Source of the DNA: Acidobacteriota bacterium
GTDB lineage: Bacteria; Acidobacteriota; Terriglobia; Acidiferrales; UBA7541
Direction of reading: 5' to 3'
DNA length: 12,027 nucleotides
NCBI GenBank assembly: GCA_003224075.1
Contig: QHYF01000078.1
Coordinates: 1 to 12,027 of the forward strand
Positions within the stretch are counted from its first letter, which is position 1. Each line of letters starts with the position of its first letter. The position numbers and the translations under genes are program-made. Shown here piece by piece: positions 1 to 7,300 of this stretch. A model generated the notes under the pieces. That model saw only the letters and a program-made list of their open reading frames with translations, did no database searches and had not been told where the DNA came from.

Positions 1-231
1 AAAATCGACGAGGCGCGCCAAGGTTCGGTCGTGCAGCTGGTGGACAAAGCGATTCCGCCGGACAAGAAATCTTCTCCCAAGCGCCTGTTGATCGTGGCGT
101 GCTCCACGATCGGCGGGTTCGTGCTGGCAATTTTCTGGGTGCTGTTTTCCGAAGCCCTTCGCCTTGCGCGCAAAGATCCCAGGCAGCGTGACCAGTTGAG
201 CGCTCTGGCCCGATCGTTTGGACGCTCCTGA
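1..231 (+). CDS. Wzz/GNVR-type polysaccharide chain-length regulator, C-terminal fragment
   Basis: Only the last 76 codons lie in the window; the gene starts to the left. The visible protein reads KIDEARQGSVVQLVDKAIPP, then a basic linker (DKKSSPKR), then one strong membrane segment at about visible residues 29-53 (LLIVACSTIGGFVLAIFWVL), then a short charged cytoplasmic tail ending at TGA 229-231. This layout, with a 'VVDPA.pP'-like stretch (here VQLVDKAIPP) ahead of a final transmembrane helix, is typical of the C-terminus of Wzz/GNVR inner-membrane proteins that set polysaccharide chain length. There is no tyrosine-kinase domain after the last helix, so it is probably a separate Wzz-like protein and not a fused autokinase. 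The downstream flippase, polymerase and SLBB exporter support the call. The N-terminal Wzz domain and coiled coils cannot be seen. Confidence 0.8.
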   Translation, partial: KIDEARQGSVVQLVDKAIPPDKKSSPKRLLIVACSTIGGFVLAIFWVLFSEALRLARKDPRQRDQLSALARSFGRS

Positions 232-698
232 TGCGCGCAATGCAGAGTTCCGCTCGGCTTCGCGCGGGGTGAACCAGAATGGGAATTGTTGGTACACACC
301 CCGGCAGTTTTCGTAAGAGTGGCAAACAAAGGGCTTACAGGATACGGAACTTGGAAGAAGATACGGAAGATGGAACGAGACTTAGGGTTTCGGCGGAGAA
401 TAGAGCGAAAAGTCACAACCCATGATAACATGAAAATTACCTATTGTCAAGGATATTCAATGTATTGAGAAGAAACGGGTTATGAAAGGCGTAGGGGAAG
501 AATCAAGGGCGGTTCCAGGGAAAGGGAAATGACTGAGAACTTCCAAAACGGGAATGGGCACGTGACAAGCGGGCATGATGGCGACAAGCGCTAAAGACGC
601 TTCGCTTGTTTTGCGCGAAGCCCGAGCCGAAGCGGTGGCGCATAAGGCTGGTCCTTGGCACAAAACGAAGATTAGGACCGTAAATACCGGAAATAGAG
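232..698. other. 467-base intergenic gap without a supported gene
   Basis: This stretch separates the Wzz-like tail from the flippase. The only + strand frame of note (286-468, 60 codons) matches nothing I recognise and has no clear ribosome-binding site. The - strand frames at 457-663 and 503-742 run toward or into the flippase start and look like chance. Visible structure is an imperfect 19-base tandem repeat (341-378), an AT-rich patch at about 421-475, and a perfect 7-bp hairpin (599-605 with 615-621, 9-base loop) with no following T run. A leader or promoter for the flippase operon is likely here, but no good -35/-10 pair was found. TTGGCA at 655-660 has only poor -10 partners. Confidence 0.5.
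341..378 (+). repeat. Imperfect 19-base tandem duplication, purine-rich
   Basis: Two adjacent 19-base units (341-359 and 360-378) both begin GATACGGAA, and they match at 15 of 19 positions by eye. They lie in the noncoding gap upstream of the flippase. The role is unknown. It could be a chance short duplication, a protein-binding site, or part of a leader RNA. Confidence 0.45.
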
Positions 699-2003
699 AT
701 GCAGATTAAGCACAACCCGGTGCCTTTCGTAACTCTCCTCAAGAGGTTAGCGGGATACCTATCCGGCGATAGCCTAAATTACTTACTGGGTTTTGCCATC
801 TATGCGTGGCTGGTCCGTAGTCTCAGCAACGAGCAGTATGGATACCTCAGTGTCGCGACCAGTATTTATCAACCATTGCTAGTGGTCGTCGCGCTCGGAC
901 TCGACTTGATAGGGCCAAGAGTGCTAGCAGAACATCCTGGAAACTTGGCCTATGTGGTCGGGCGGGTGCAGGCTCTCAGGGTCAAATTCGCAATTTTGAT
1001 CTGTTTGCCGGTTCTAGTGGTTATCGCATTCGGCTACTTGCATACGGGCCAGCCCCAGGTCGCGGTAGTACTGACAGCGGGATTTTGCATGGTATTGGCG
1101 CGCGCTTTCGATGTTGGCTACGTCGCAATTGCGCTCGCCAAGCCGAAGCCCCTTGTCTACTCGCGAGCGCTCGGGCTCCTGGCTTACCTTGTGGTTCTTC
1201 TCGCCCTAAGAGGTATTATAGCCCGCTATATTTGGGCTATACCGGTGCTAAACGCAGCCGGGGTTATGGCAGGCCGCCTACTATTGATGCGCTGGGTGCG
1301 GTTGCAAGCATTCGGCCCGGTCCTGGGCCCCAGTCAGCCGTGTCGGTTAATAAGCTGGCCCCTATTTTTATCCGGGGCGAGAACAGGCATCGGACAGCTT
1401 ATTCTGTTTAGTTCCCAGACGTTGGATGTCGTCTTGTTGAATCGCTACGTGGACCCGGGCGCCGTTGGGCAATACGCGATGGTCAGCCGACTGTACATTT
1501 TTGGAACTGCGGTGCTGGCCTGCGTACTAAACGCTTTCATCCCTGAATTGATCGCATCTGTGTCGCACCGCCGTTTCTGGCATCGCCAGTATAAGTTCTT
1601 GACAACGAGCGCCGGCGTGGGCCTGCTCGGAGCCCTCGCGTTCTACTTCTTCGCGGCACGCCTCGCCGAATTCTTGGGGGGACGGCCTCTGCATCTTCTC
1701 CATCTGATCACTCCCGTCTACGCCCTGGTTTTTCTCGCGATGAGCATTGCAAATCCTTTCATCAGTCTTCTGCCTAGCCTGCAACTCGAAACGGAGTACC
1801 TCATGGGGGTGCTGCTCGGCGGGCTTGCAGTCTTCGGCTCCGACCTGCTGCTGATACCACGATTTGGCGTGGCCGGCGCCGCTTGGGGGCAGTTGTTGGG
1901 CACCGTCGTTCTGGCTGCGTATAGCGTCTATCTCGTTAGGGAGCACGTAATGCGGAAGGATGCCTTCCCTTTAACTGACGCGCAGGCGGTTGCCGGTGCT
2001 TGA
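699..2003 (+). CDS. Wzx-like polysaccharide flippase (MOP superfamily)
   Basis: This 434-residue integral membrane protein is almost entirely hydrophobic helices with short polar loops, in line with the roughly 12-14 helices and 400-500 residues usual for Wzx/MATE-like lipid-linked oligosaccharide translocases. The N-terminus has the family pattern: a short basic lead, then SLNYLLGFAIYAWLVRSLSN followed by EQYGYLSVATSIY, close to the typical 'ar.Lgp..yG.l..a.si' of polysaccharide synthesis flippases. A later stretch (YVDPGAVGQYAMVSRLY) matches the repeated second-half motif. The predicted role is flipping undecaprenyl-diphosphate-linked repeat units across the inner membrane. ATG 699 follows GGAAATAGAG, a weak ribosome-binding site. 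The stop overlaps the next gene (TTGA, 2000-2003), so the two are probably co-translated. Substrate is unknown. Confidence 0.88.
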   Translation: MQIKHNPVPFVTLLKRLAGYLSGDSLNYLLGFAIYAWLVRSLSNEQYGYLSVATSIYQPLLVVVALGLDLIGPRVLAEHPGNLAYVVGRVQALRVKFAILICLPVLVVIAFGYLHTGQPQVAVVLTAGFCMVLARAFDVGYVAIALAKPKPLVYSRALGLLAYLVVLLALRGIIARYIWAIPVLNAAGVMAGRLLLMRWVRLQAFGPVLGPSQPCRLISWPLFLSGARTGIGQLILFSSQTLDVVLLNRYVDPGAVGQYAMVSRLYIFGTAVLACVLNAFIPELIASVSHRRFWHRQYKFLTTSAGVGLLGALAFYFFAARLAEFLGGRPLHLLHLITPVYALVFLAMSIANPFISLLPSLQLETEYLMGVLLGGLAVFGSDLLLIPRFGVAGAAWGQLLGTVVLAAYSVYLVREHVMRKDAFPLTDAQAVAGA

Positions 2004-3364
2004 GACCTCGTGGCGGGAACGAACGATCTAATGGCCCGAAACGCAGCACAAATAAGTATGGAAACAGGCGCATTTTCGAGCCTCAGACGCGAGGTCTTGC
2101 CCTGACCGACACCGTGCTCATACTCGCAGTCGCGGTTGCCAGCGGGCTCGCTCTTTTTATGTGTCTGTCCCCAAAACGTGCAGCGCTGGGATGGCTCGCC
2201 ACAATAGCGATACAGGCAGATATGGGTAACCTTCATGTCGCACTAGCAGACCTATGTCTCGCCGCCTTGGCTATTTCATTCTGTGTATCGCGGGCGCGCT
2301 TGGTAGTCCCGCTTACGCGGATCACCTGCCTTGTGTGCGCATTTACGTTCCTATTTCTTATACTCGGCACGGGCACAACCATTTTGCGTTACGCCACAGT
2401 ACCAACCTGGACTTGGTTGAACAAAGACCTCGGCTTACTCCTTCTCGTCGCCGCCTTCTTGCTGGTCCTCTCCGCACTTCGAAACGAGGAACCCGAGCGG
2501 GTGACGCGCTGGGGAGTGGTTCTCCTGATGTGGCTCCTTCACCTGCGCGGCGGCTGGGGCGCGCAGGTGATATGGGAAAGCAGTCGTCTCATGGGCTTTA
2601 TGAAGGACCCTAACGCGTTTTGCGGGTTCATTGCGGTTGCGGCCGTGCTGACGTTTCCATCTCTAGTCGAGAGAGGCTCGGCGGGGTGGCTCCGGACGAC
2701 CTTGGCTCTATTCGCACTCGGGACATTTCTCCTCAGTGCCGTGCTGACAATCTCTCGCGGCGGGATCTTGGCACTCACTGTAGGCCTCCTCGCAACGGCA
2801 TTCGTGCTCAGAAGCCGATTCAGCATCGCGAAAGCCCTATGCCTGTTCGCCACCGCAGCCATACTAATTGGGCTGGTCGCCCAGCTGTCGGTTTGGGAAG
2901 ACTTCCTCGCCCGCGTGGAAGATCCCGCTACCGTGAACTCGCGGCTCGAATTGAACGACGCTGCCTTCCGTCTTTACTCTGAAAGTCCGGTGACGCTTCT
3001 GACTGGTACAGGCGTAGGGTCCTTCGTAATGACAAACAAGAATGATCTCGGGACTCAAATACACAACACATATATATGGCTATTCGTTGAAGGCGGTCCC
3101 TTCATGCTCATTGCGTTTCTCGCTCTCCTATGTGTCGCGATCCGTCGAGCCTACTCCTTGGCCAGGGTGGACCGGCCCGGACACACCGCTGCCGCAGGGT
3201 GCTTTGGGAGTCTTATAGCGCTGTGCGTTTGGTGCGCCACAGTCGAGGGTATGTATCAGCGGGAGTTTTGGCTTGTGCTGGTTTTAGTTGCGATCTTAGA
3301 GACTCAAGAACGTGCGCGTCAGCACGCTTGTAACGCGCGGCTCACTCCCGCGACCGCTCAGTAG
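2000..3364 (+). CDS. Wzy-type polysaccharide polymerase / O-antigen ligase-like membrane protein
   Basis: This 454-residue polytopic membrane protein has about 10-12 hydrophobic segments and the marks of the Wzy_C/O-antigen-ligase family: RLMGFMKDPNAF at about 196-207, ISRGG at 251-255 opening the large periplasmic loop, SRLELNDAAFRL at 314-325, GTGVGSF at 336-342, and HNTYIWLFVEGG at 355-366, where His355 matches the conserved 'HN..l....E.G' motif. In this setting a polymerase joining repeat units in the periplasm is more likely than a lipid A ligase. The start is uncertain. TTG 2000 gives a 4-base TTGA overlap with the flippase and a polar basic N-tail of about 35 residues. GTG 2114 would begin just before the first membrane helix but lacks a well-placed ribosome-binding site. 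The stop is at 3362-3364. Confidence 0.87.
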   Translation: MRPRGGNERSNGPKRSTNKYGNRRIFEPQTRGLALTDTVLILAVAVASGLALFMCLSPKRAALGWLATIAIQADMGNLHVALADLCLAALAISFCVSRARLVVPLTRITCLVCAFTFLFLILGTGTTILRYATVPTWTWLNKDLGLLLLVAAFLLVLSALRNEEPERVTRWGVVLLMWLLHLRGGWGAQVIWESSRLMGFMKDPNAFCGFIAVAAVLTFPSLVERGSAGWLRTTLALFALGTFLLSAVLTISRGGILALTVGLLATAFVLRSRFSIAKALCLFATAAILIGLVAQLSVWEDFLARVEDPATVNSRLELNDAAFRLYSESPVTLLTGTGVGSFVMTNKNDLGTQIHNTYIWLFVEGGPFMLIAFLALLCVAIRRAYSLARVDRPGHTAAAGCFGSLIALCVWCATVEGMYQREFWLVLVLVAILETQERARQHACNARLTPATAQ

Positions 3365-3410
3365 CGGACGACCTTGGCATCCCAAACAACAGCCTCGGAA
3401 CTATGAACAT

Positions 3411-4592
3411 ATGACACGTCGGATTCTGTACGTCGTGACCCGCGCGGAGGCGGGCGGCGCTCAATCGCACGTCCTCGAGCTACTGCGTGCGATGCGCGCC
3501 GCGTATGACGTGGTGCTTGCGACCGGCGAAGATGGGTTCCTCACGAATGAGGCACGCTCTCTGGGAATCACAGTAGTTCTATTGAAATGTTTGCGCCAGC
3601 CCATATCCCCTTTGTTGGACATATCGGCAACGCTGGAACTAATGCGGGTAGTTAAGGCATTTGAGCCGAGTCTCATTCATTGCCACTCGTCAAAGGCAGG
3701 GATTATCGGACGAGCCGCAGCTCGCGTTGCAGGAGTGCCGGCTATCTTTACCGTGCACGGTTGGGCTTTCGGGGAGGGCGCAAGCAAATTTCGCAATTTC
3801 GTTGCGGTATCTGCTGAATACCTCTGTTCGAAACTGGGTGGAGGCCCGATCATAACCGTCTCAGAGAGCGACCAGGCGCTAGCTTTGCGGCATGGGATTG
3901 CCTCTAAGGAACAGGTCACGGTCATCCGAAACGGAATTTCTGACCACGCGAGCCGCGCGTTCCCTGGACGAGAAGGCATCCCAACTGCGGTCATGGTCGC
4001 CCGGTTCAGTGAACCGAAAGACCACATGCTGGTGGTGCGAGCACTAGCGGCAACGGAGACAGTGAGAGTGGCGTTCGTCGGCGACGGGCCGTCGATGTCC
4101 AAAGTAAAAGAGGAGGTCCGTGGCCAGGGCCTTGAGACGCGGGTTGATTTCTTAGGTACTCGCTCGGACGTGCCGGAGATTTTGGCGCGGGCCCACTTAT
4201 TTGTTCTCGCCACGAAGCACGAAGGCTTGCCGATCAGTATCCTCGAGGCGATGCGCGCCGGATTGCCTGTCATCGGAACGGAGGTGGGCGGCATACCGGA
4301 ACAGGTGATCCATGGTAAAACCGGCTTCCTCGTGCCATCAGGTGACATGGAAGCTTTACGCTCGAAACTCGAAATGCTCTCTCAGAATCCGAGCTTACGC
4401 GCACAAATGGGGGCCGAAGGTCGCCGGCTCTTCGAGCGCGAGTTCACATCATCGCGCATGATCGACGAGATCGTTAAGATTTACGCGGACGTTCTGGGTC
4501 AGGAGCGGCTCGGCACAGTCCCGCCTGTGCTCGCGCACGCTGCCGTCGGCGAGATCAGAACCGCCAAAGAAAACCAATCTGCGGCTCAGTGA
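3411..4592 (+). CDS. Glycosyltransferase family 4 (GT-B fold)
   Basis: This protein of 393 residues is the standard length for a GT4 retaining glycosyltransferase. The N-terminal domain opens MTRRILYVVTRAEAGGAQSH, whose 'GGAQ.H' loop at 15-20 is typical, with HSSKAG at 92-97. The C-terminal domain has ARFSEPKD at 197-204 (candidate phosphate-binding Arg198 and Lys203), VGDGP at 223-227, and the EX7E motif Glu271-Glu279 in EGLPISILEA. There is no signal peptide or membrane helix, so it acts at the cytoplasmic face of the inner membrane, adding a sugar from a nucleotide donor to the undecaprenyl-linked intermediate. The donor and linkage cannot be read from sequence. The frame stays open upstream to 3312, but ATG 3411 starts exactly at the conserved first beta strand. 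It follows the polymerase after 46 bases, probably in one transcript. Confidence 0.92.
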   Translation: MTRRILYVVTRAEAGGAQSHVLELLRAMRAAYDVVLATGEDGFLTNEARSLGITVVLLKCLRQPISPLLDISATLELMRVVKAFEPSLIHCHSSKAGIIGRAAARVAGVPAIFTVHGWAFGEGASKFRNFVAVSAEYLCSKLGGGPIITVSESDQALALRHGIASKEQVTVIRNGISDHASRAFPGREGIPTAVMVARFSEPKDHMLVVRALAATETVRVAFVGDGPSMSKVKEEVRGQGLETRVDFLGTRSDVPEILARAHLFVLATKHEGLPISILEAMRAGLPVIGTEVGGIPEQVIHGKTGFLVPSGDMEALRSKLEMLSQNPSLRAQMGAEGRRLFEREFTSSRMIDEIVKIYADVLGQERLGTVPPVLAHAAVGEIRTAKENQSAAQ

Positions 4593-4692
4593 TGAAGGTC
4601 CGCGAGGGGTGGCTTCCCCTCGATAGTCATAACTGCCCGTGAACGCTCACCAAGAAAGAAAATTCATAACGAAACTGAGGTGGCAGAAGACA

Positions 4693-7029
4693 GTGAAAAC
4701 CAGCGTTGTATTCGTGGTCGTTTCCCTATTCCTGCTTTGCGCGGGGGTTTCCCGTGCGCAGGAGACGGGTAGCGCAGGCGCTGGACAAGCCAGGCCAGGC
4801 TCGCAGGATTGCCAAACCCACCCGGAGGCTCTGGGGTGCCAGCAGACCCCTAAGCCCTCACTTGGGACGAAGACGCCGGCTCCCTCTTTGGAGCAACTGC
4901 CCACGAGCATTCCGGTCATCACGCCAATCAGTTCAGAGGCAGCCGGCGAAGGGGGCAAGCCCGCCACGGCCAAGGCCCCCTTCCAGCCGGAGCCGCCACC
5001 GCCCCCGACGGAGTTTCAGCTCATGGTGGCCGATTCGGTTGGCAAAATGCTCCCCATCTACGGGGCCAGCTTGTTTCGCCAGCCCCCCAGCACCTTTGCT
5101 CCCGTCGAGAACGTGCCCGTTCCGGCGGATTACGTGATTGGACCTGGAGATGAGCTGTATGTCCGGTTATGGGGACAGCTCAACGTTGAACTGCGCGTCA
5201 CCGTGGACCGAAACGGCCAGGTATTCGTTCCCAAAGTCGGCCCAATCTCCGTCGCCGGAGTGCACGTCTCTCAGCTCGACGCCCATTTTCGCCAGCAAAT
5301 CGAGCGCATTTTCCGGAATTTCGATCTCACCGTCACTCTCGGGAAACTCCGCTCGATTGACGTTTTCTTTGTAGGCGAGGCGCGTCGTCCGGGGACTTAC
5401 ACCATCAGTTCTCTGAGCACGCTGGTGAACGCCATCTTTGCCGCCGGTGGGCCCGCGCCCCAGGGCTCGATGCGGCACATTCAACTCAAGCGCGATGGGC
5501 AAATCATTACCGAGTTCGACCTCTATGATCTTTTGTCGAAGGGCGATAAGTCGAAAGACATGGCGCTGCTGCCCGGCGACGTGATTTATGTCCCCCCGGC
5601 TGGACCGCAGGTGGCTGTCGCCGGAAGCGTAAACACTCCCTCGATTTACGAGCTCAAGGACGGCAAGACAAGCCTGGCCGACGTCATCGAGCTCGCCGGT
5701 GGATTGAACACCGTGGCCGATGGCAGCAAGGCGACCATCGAACGCATTGACCAGCGCCAAATCCGCAGTGTGACGGAGTTCTCGCTGGATGCAAAGGGAC
5801 AGCAGGAGATGGTGAAAGATGGGGATATCGTGCGGATTTTGTCCATCGTGCCGCGATTCGAAAATGCCGTCACGTTGCGCGGCAATGTTGCCAATCCCGG
5901 CCGCTATCCCTGGCATGCGGGCATGAAAATCCGCGACCTGCTTCCCAACAAAGACATGTTGTTGACGCGAAACTACTGGCAGTCGCAGAACGCCCTGGTT
6001 ACTGGCGCCAGCACGCAATACGAGAAACCGGCGCAGAGCAAAGCCGATCAGGAAAGTCTGCGCACGGAGGTAAAGCTCAACGCGCCCGAAATCAATTGGG
6101 ACTATGCGGTGATTCAGCGCCTGAATCCGGTTGATTTGTCCACCACGCTCATTCCCTTTTCCCTCGGCAAGGCGGTCTTGGAGCACGATGAGGCCAATAA
6201 CGTTGAGTTGCAGGCTGGGGATGTCGTGAGTGTGTTTTCGCAACACGATATTTCCGTGTCCACCAAGCGGCAGACCATGTTCGTTCGAGTGGAAGGCGAA
6301 GTTCGCGTGCCGGGTATCTACAGAATCCAGCAGGGCGACACGCTGCGCGATCTTCTGGAACGTGCCGGAGGCTTTACGGAGAATGCCTATGTTTACGGCA
6401 TGCAATTTACTCGCGAATCGGCACGGCTGGAACAGCAGGCATCCTTGAACAGGATCGCGGCCGAGATGGAAGCGCAGATCCACGAGAAGTCGATCGCCAA
6501 CACCAGAGCCAATCCGGAGAACGCCGCGGCGATTGCGGCGCAGACCGAATCGCAGCGAGGTTTGCTGGAGCAGTTGCGGTCCGCTAAGGCGAGCGGCCGA
6601 ATTGTTCTGCAGTTGAAGCCCAGGGACACGGGGCTGGCGGCGGTTCCGCGCGTTGTTCTGGAAGACCTGGACCGTGTGCTTGTGCCGCCGCGCAGCCAGG
6701 TGGTCAGTGTCGTCGGGTCCGTCTTCAATCAGAGTTCATTCCTGTATCGCAAGGGCGCCACTGTGGGTTACTACATCCGCGCCGCCGGCAACGGCAATGC
6801 TATCGCAGACCTCAGGCGCGCGCTGCTGGTGCGGGCTGACGGTTCGGTCATCGGCCACAAAACTTCTGTTTTTTTTGGAGAAAGCTTTGAATCCATTCAT
6901 GTGCTGCCGGGCGATGCCATCGTAATTCCTGCGAAGCTTCAATCCGGAGGATTCTCGAAAGCAATGCGCGATTGGCTGCTCGTTGCCTCCCAGGCATCCA
7001 TCGCTGCCGCAGTGATTGCGATCCACTGA
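4693..7029 (+). CDS. Polysaccharide export outer-membrane protein with multiple SLBB domains
   Basis: This 778-residue exported protein has a signal peptide at 1-22 (MKTSVVFVV... then VSRA before QE). A Pro-rich linker at about 97-107 precedes the Poly_export (Wza-type) domain at about 144-225, which opens PADYVIGPGDELYVRLWG. SLBB-like repeats follow at about 222-300, 306-382, 392-419 (degenerate), 529-588 and 670-748; two of them end in 'PGDVIYVPP' or 'PGDAIVIPA'. An Ala/Glu/Gln-rich likely coiled coil lies at about 572-632, and the last helix (761-778, DWLLVASQASIAAAVIAIH) could be the pore-forming or membrane-anchoring C-terminal helix of OPX proteins. It is much longer than E. coli Wza (about 380 residues). 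No lipobox was seen. GTG 4693 is chosen because GAGGTGG at 4677-4683 lies 9 bases upstream and gives a compact signal peptide. GTG 4639 (796 residues) is the alternative. Confidence 0.92.
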   Translation: MKTSVVFVVVSLFLLCAGVSRAQETGSAGAGQARPGSQDCQTHPEALGCQQTPKPSLGTKTPAPSLEQLPTSIPVITPISSEAAGEGGKPATAKAPFQPEPPPPPTEFQLMVADSVGKMLPIYGASLFRQPPSTFAPVENVPVPADYVIGPGDELYVRLWGQLNVELRVTVDRNGQVFVPKVGPISVAGVHVSQLDAHFRQQIERIFRNFDLTVTLGKLRSIDVFFVGEARRPGTYTISSLSTLVNAIFAAGGPAPQGSMRHIQLKRDGQIITEFDLYDLLSKGDKSKDMALLPGDVIYVPPAGPQVAVAGSVNTPSIYELKDGKTSLADVIELAGGLNTVADGSKATIERIDQRQIRSVTEFSLDAKGQQEMVKDGDIVRILSIVPRFENAVTLRGNVANPGRYPWHAGMKIRDLLPNKDMLLTRNYWQSQNALVTGASTQYEKPAQSKADQESLRTEVKLNAPEINWDYAVIQRLNPVDLSTTLIPFSLGKAVLEHDEANNVELQAGDVVSVFSQHDISVSTKRQTMFVRVEGEVRVPGIYRIQQGDTLRDLLERAGGFTENAYVYGMQFTRESARLEQQASLNRIAAEMEAQIHEKSIANTRANPENAAAIAAQTESQRGLLEQLRSAKASGRIVLQLKPRDTGLAAVPRVVLEDLDRVLVPPRSQVVSVVGSVFNQSSFLYRKGATVGYYIRAAGNGNAIADLRRALLVRADGSVIGHKTSVFFGESFESIHVLPGDAIVIPAKLQSGGFSKAMRDWLLVASQASIAAAVIAIH

Positions 7030-7300
7030 GAAAGAACCAAAACCCACTTCACATTTCTGAAAAACTTTCGGCTTCGCGTAACGGTGTGCTTAACCACATA
7101 GCGCTTTAGGGTGCTAATTTCCCGGAAGCCCCCTTTCGAAAATCATTTTGTTTCCCAAAAGACTCTGAAACGCCGTTCTCACTGACCTCAGCAGCGGAAA
7201 TTTTGCGGATCGGCCCTCCAGGCCGCTGATCCTCCAGGGAGCCATCTAGCTCAGCGAGCTCTCGCTAGGCCGGGAAAGCCTGAAAACGAAGGGACGGTCC
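7030..7300 (+). other. 271-base leader upstream of the initiating sugar transferase
   Basis: No gene is visible between the SLBB exporter and the transferase. The distal half is rich in inverted repeats: the 7207-7232 hairpin, a CTAGC...GCTAG pair around 7247-7269, and a small AGGC/GCCT hairpin just before the ribosome-binding site AAGGGA (7289-7294, 6 bases from ATG 7301). CCTCCAGG occurs twice (7215-7222 and 7231-7238). This is much longer than the other gaps inside the cluster, so it probably carries a separate promoter or a regulatory leader. It does not match the c-di-GMP-I riboswitch core as I know it. No clear terminator for the exporter was found. Confidence 0.45.
7207..7232 (+). promoter_or_regulatory. 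Hairpin in the transferase leader
   Basis: GGATC+GGCC (7207-7215) can pair with GGCC (7221-7224) and GATCC (7228-7232), leaving a 5-base loop CTCCA and a 3-base bulge GCT. That makes 9 bp in total. No T run follows, so it is not an intrinsic terminator. It may be part of a structured 5' leader for the sugar transferase or a chance GC-rich fold. Confidence 0.35.

Noticed and set aside
286..468. 60-codon + strand frame in the gap before the flippase
   Set aside because: It has no ribosome-binding site, no recognisable sequence, and a composition dominated by the purine-rich tandem repeat.
599..621. Terminator of the Wzz-like gene
   Set aside because: The perfect 7-bp stem has a 9-base loop but no T tract, and it lies about 370 bases past the stop.
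3677..4348. 223-codon - strand frame inside the GT4 gene
   Set aside because: It is antisense to a glycosyltransferase with intact motifs, and its own product has no domain or plausible start context.
5167..6483. 438-codon - strand open frame inside the SLBB exporter gene
   Set aside because: It lies wholly antisense to a gene with clear domains and signal peptide. Its product has no recognisable motifs, and long antisense frames are common in GC-rich coding sequence.
7238..7300. tRNA-like string TAGCTCAG in the transferase leader
   Set aside because: The D-arm-like octamer is not followed by an anticodon arm or T-arm, and no acceptor stem pairs.
7200..7300. c-di-GMP-I (GEMM) riboswitch
   Set aside because: The leader has GGGAAAGCC and GGGACG fragments that look suggestive, but the conserved core and the order of its elements are not present.
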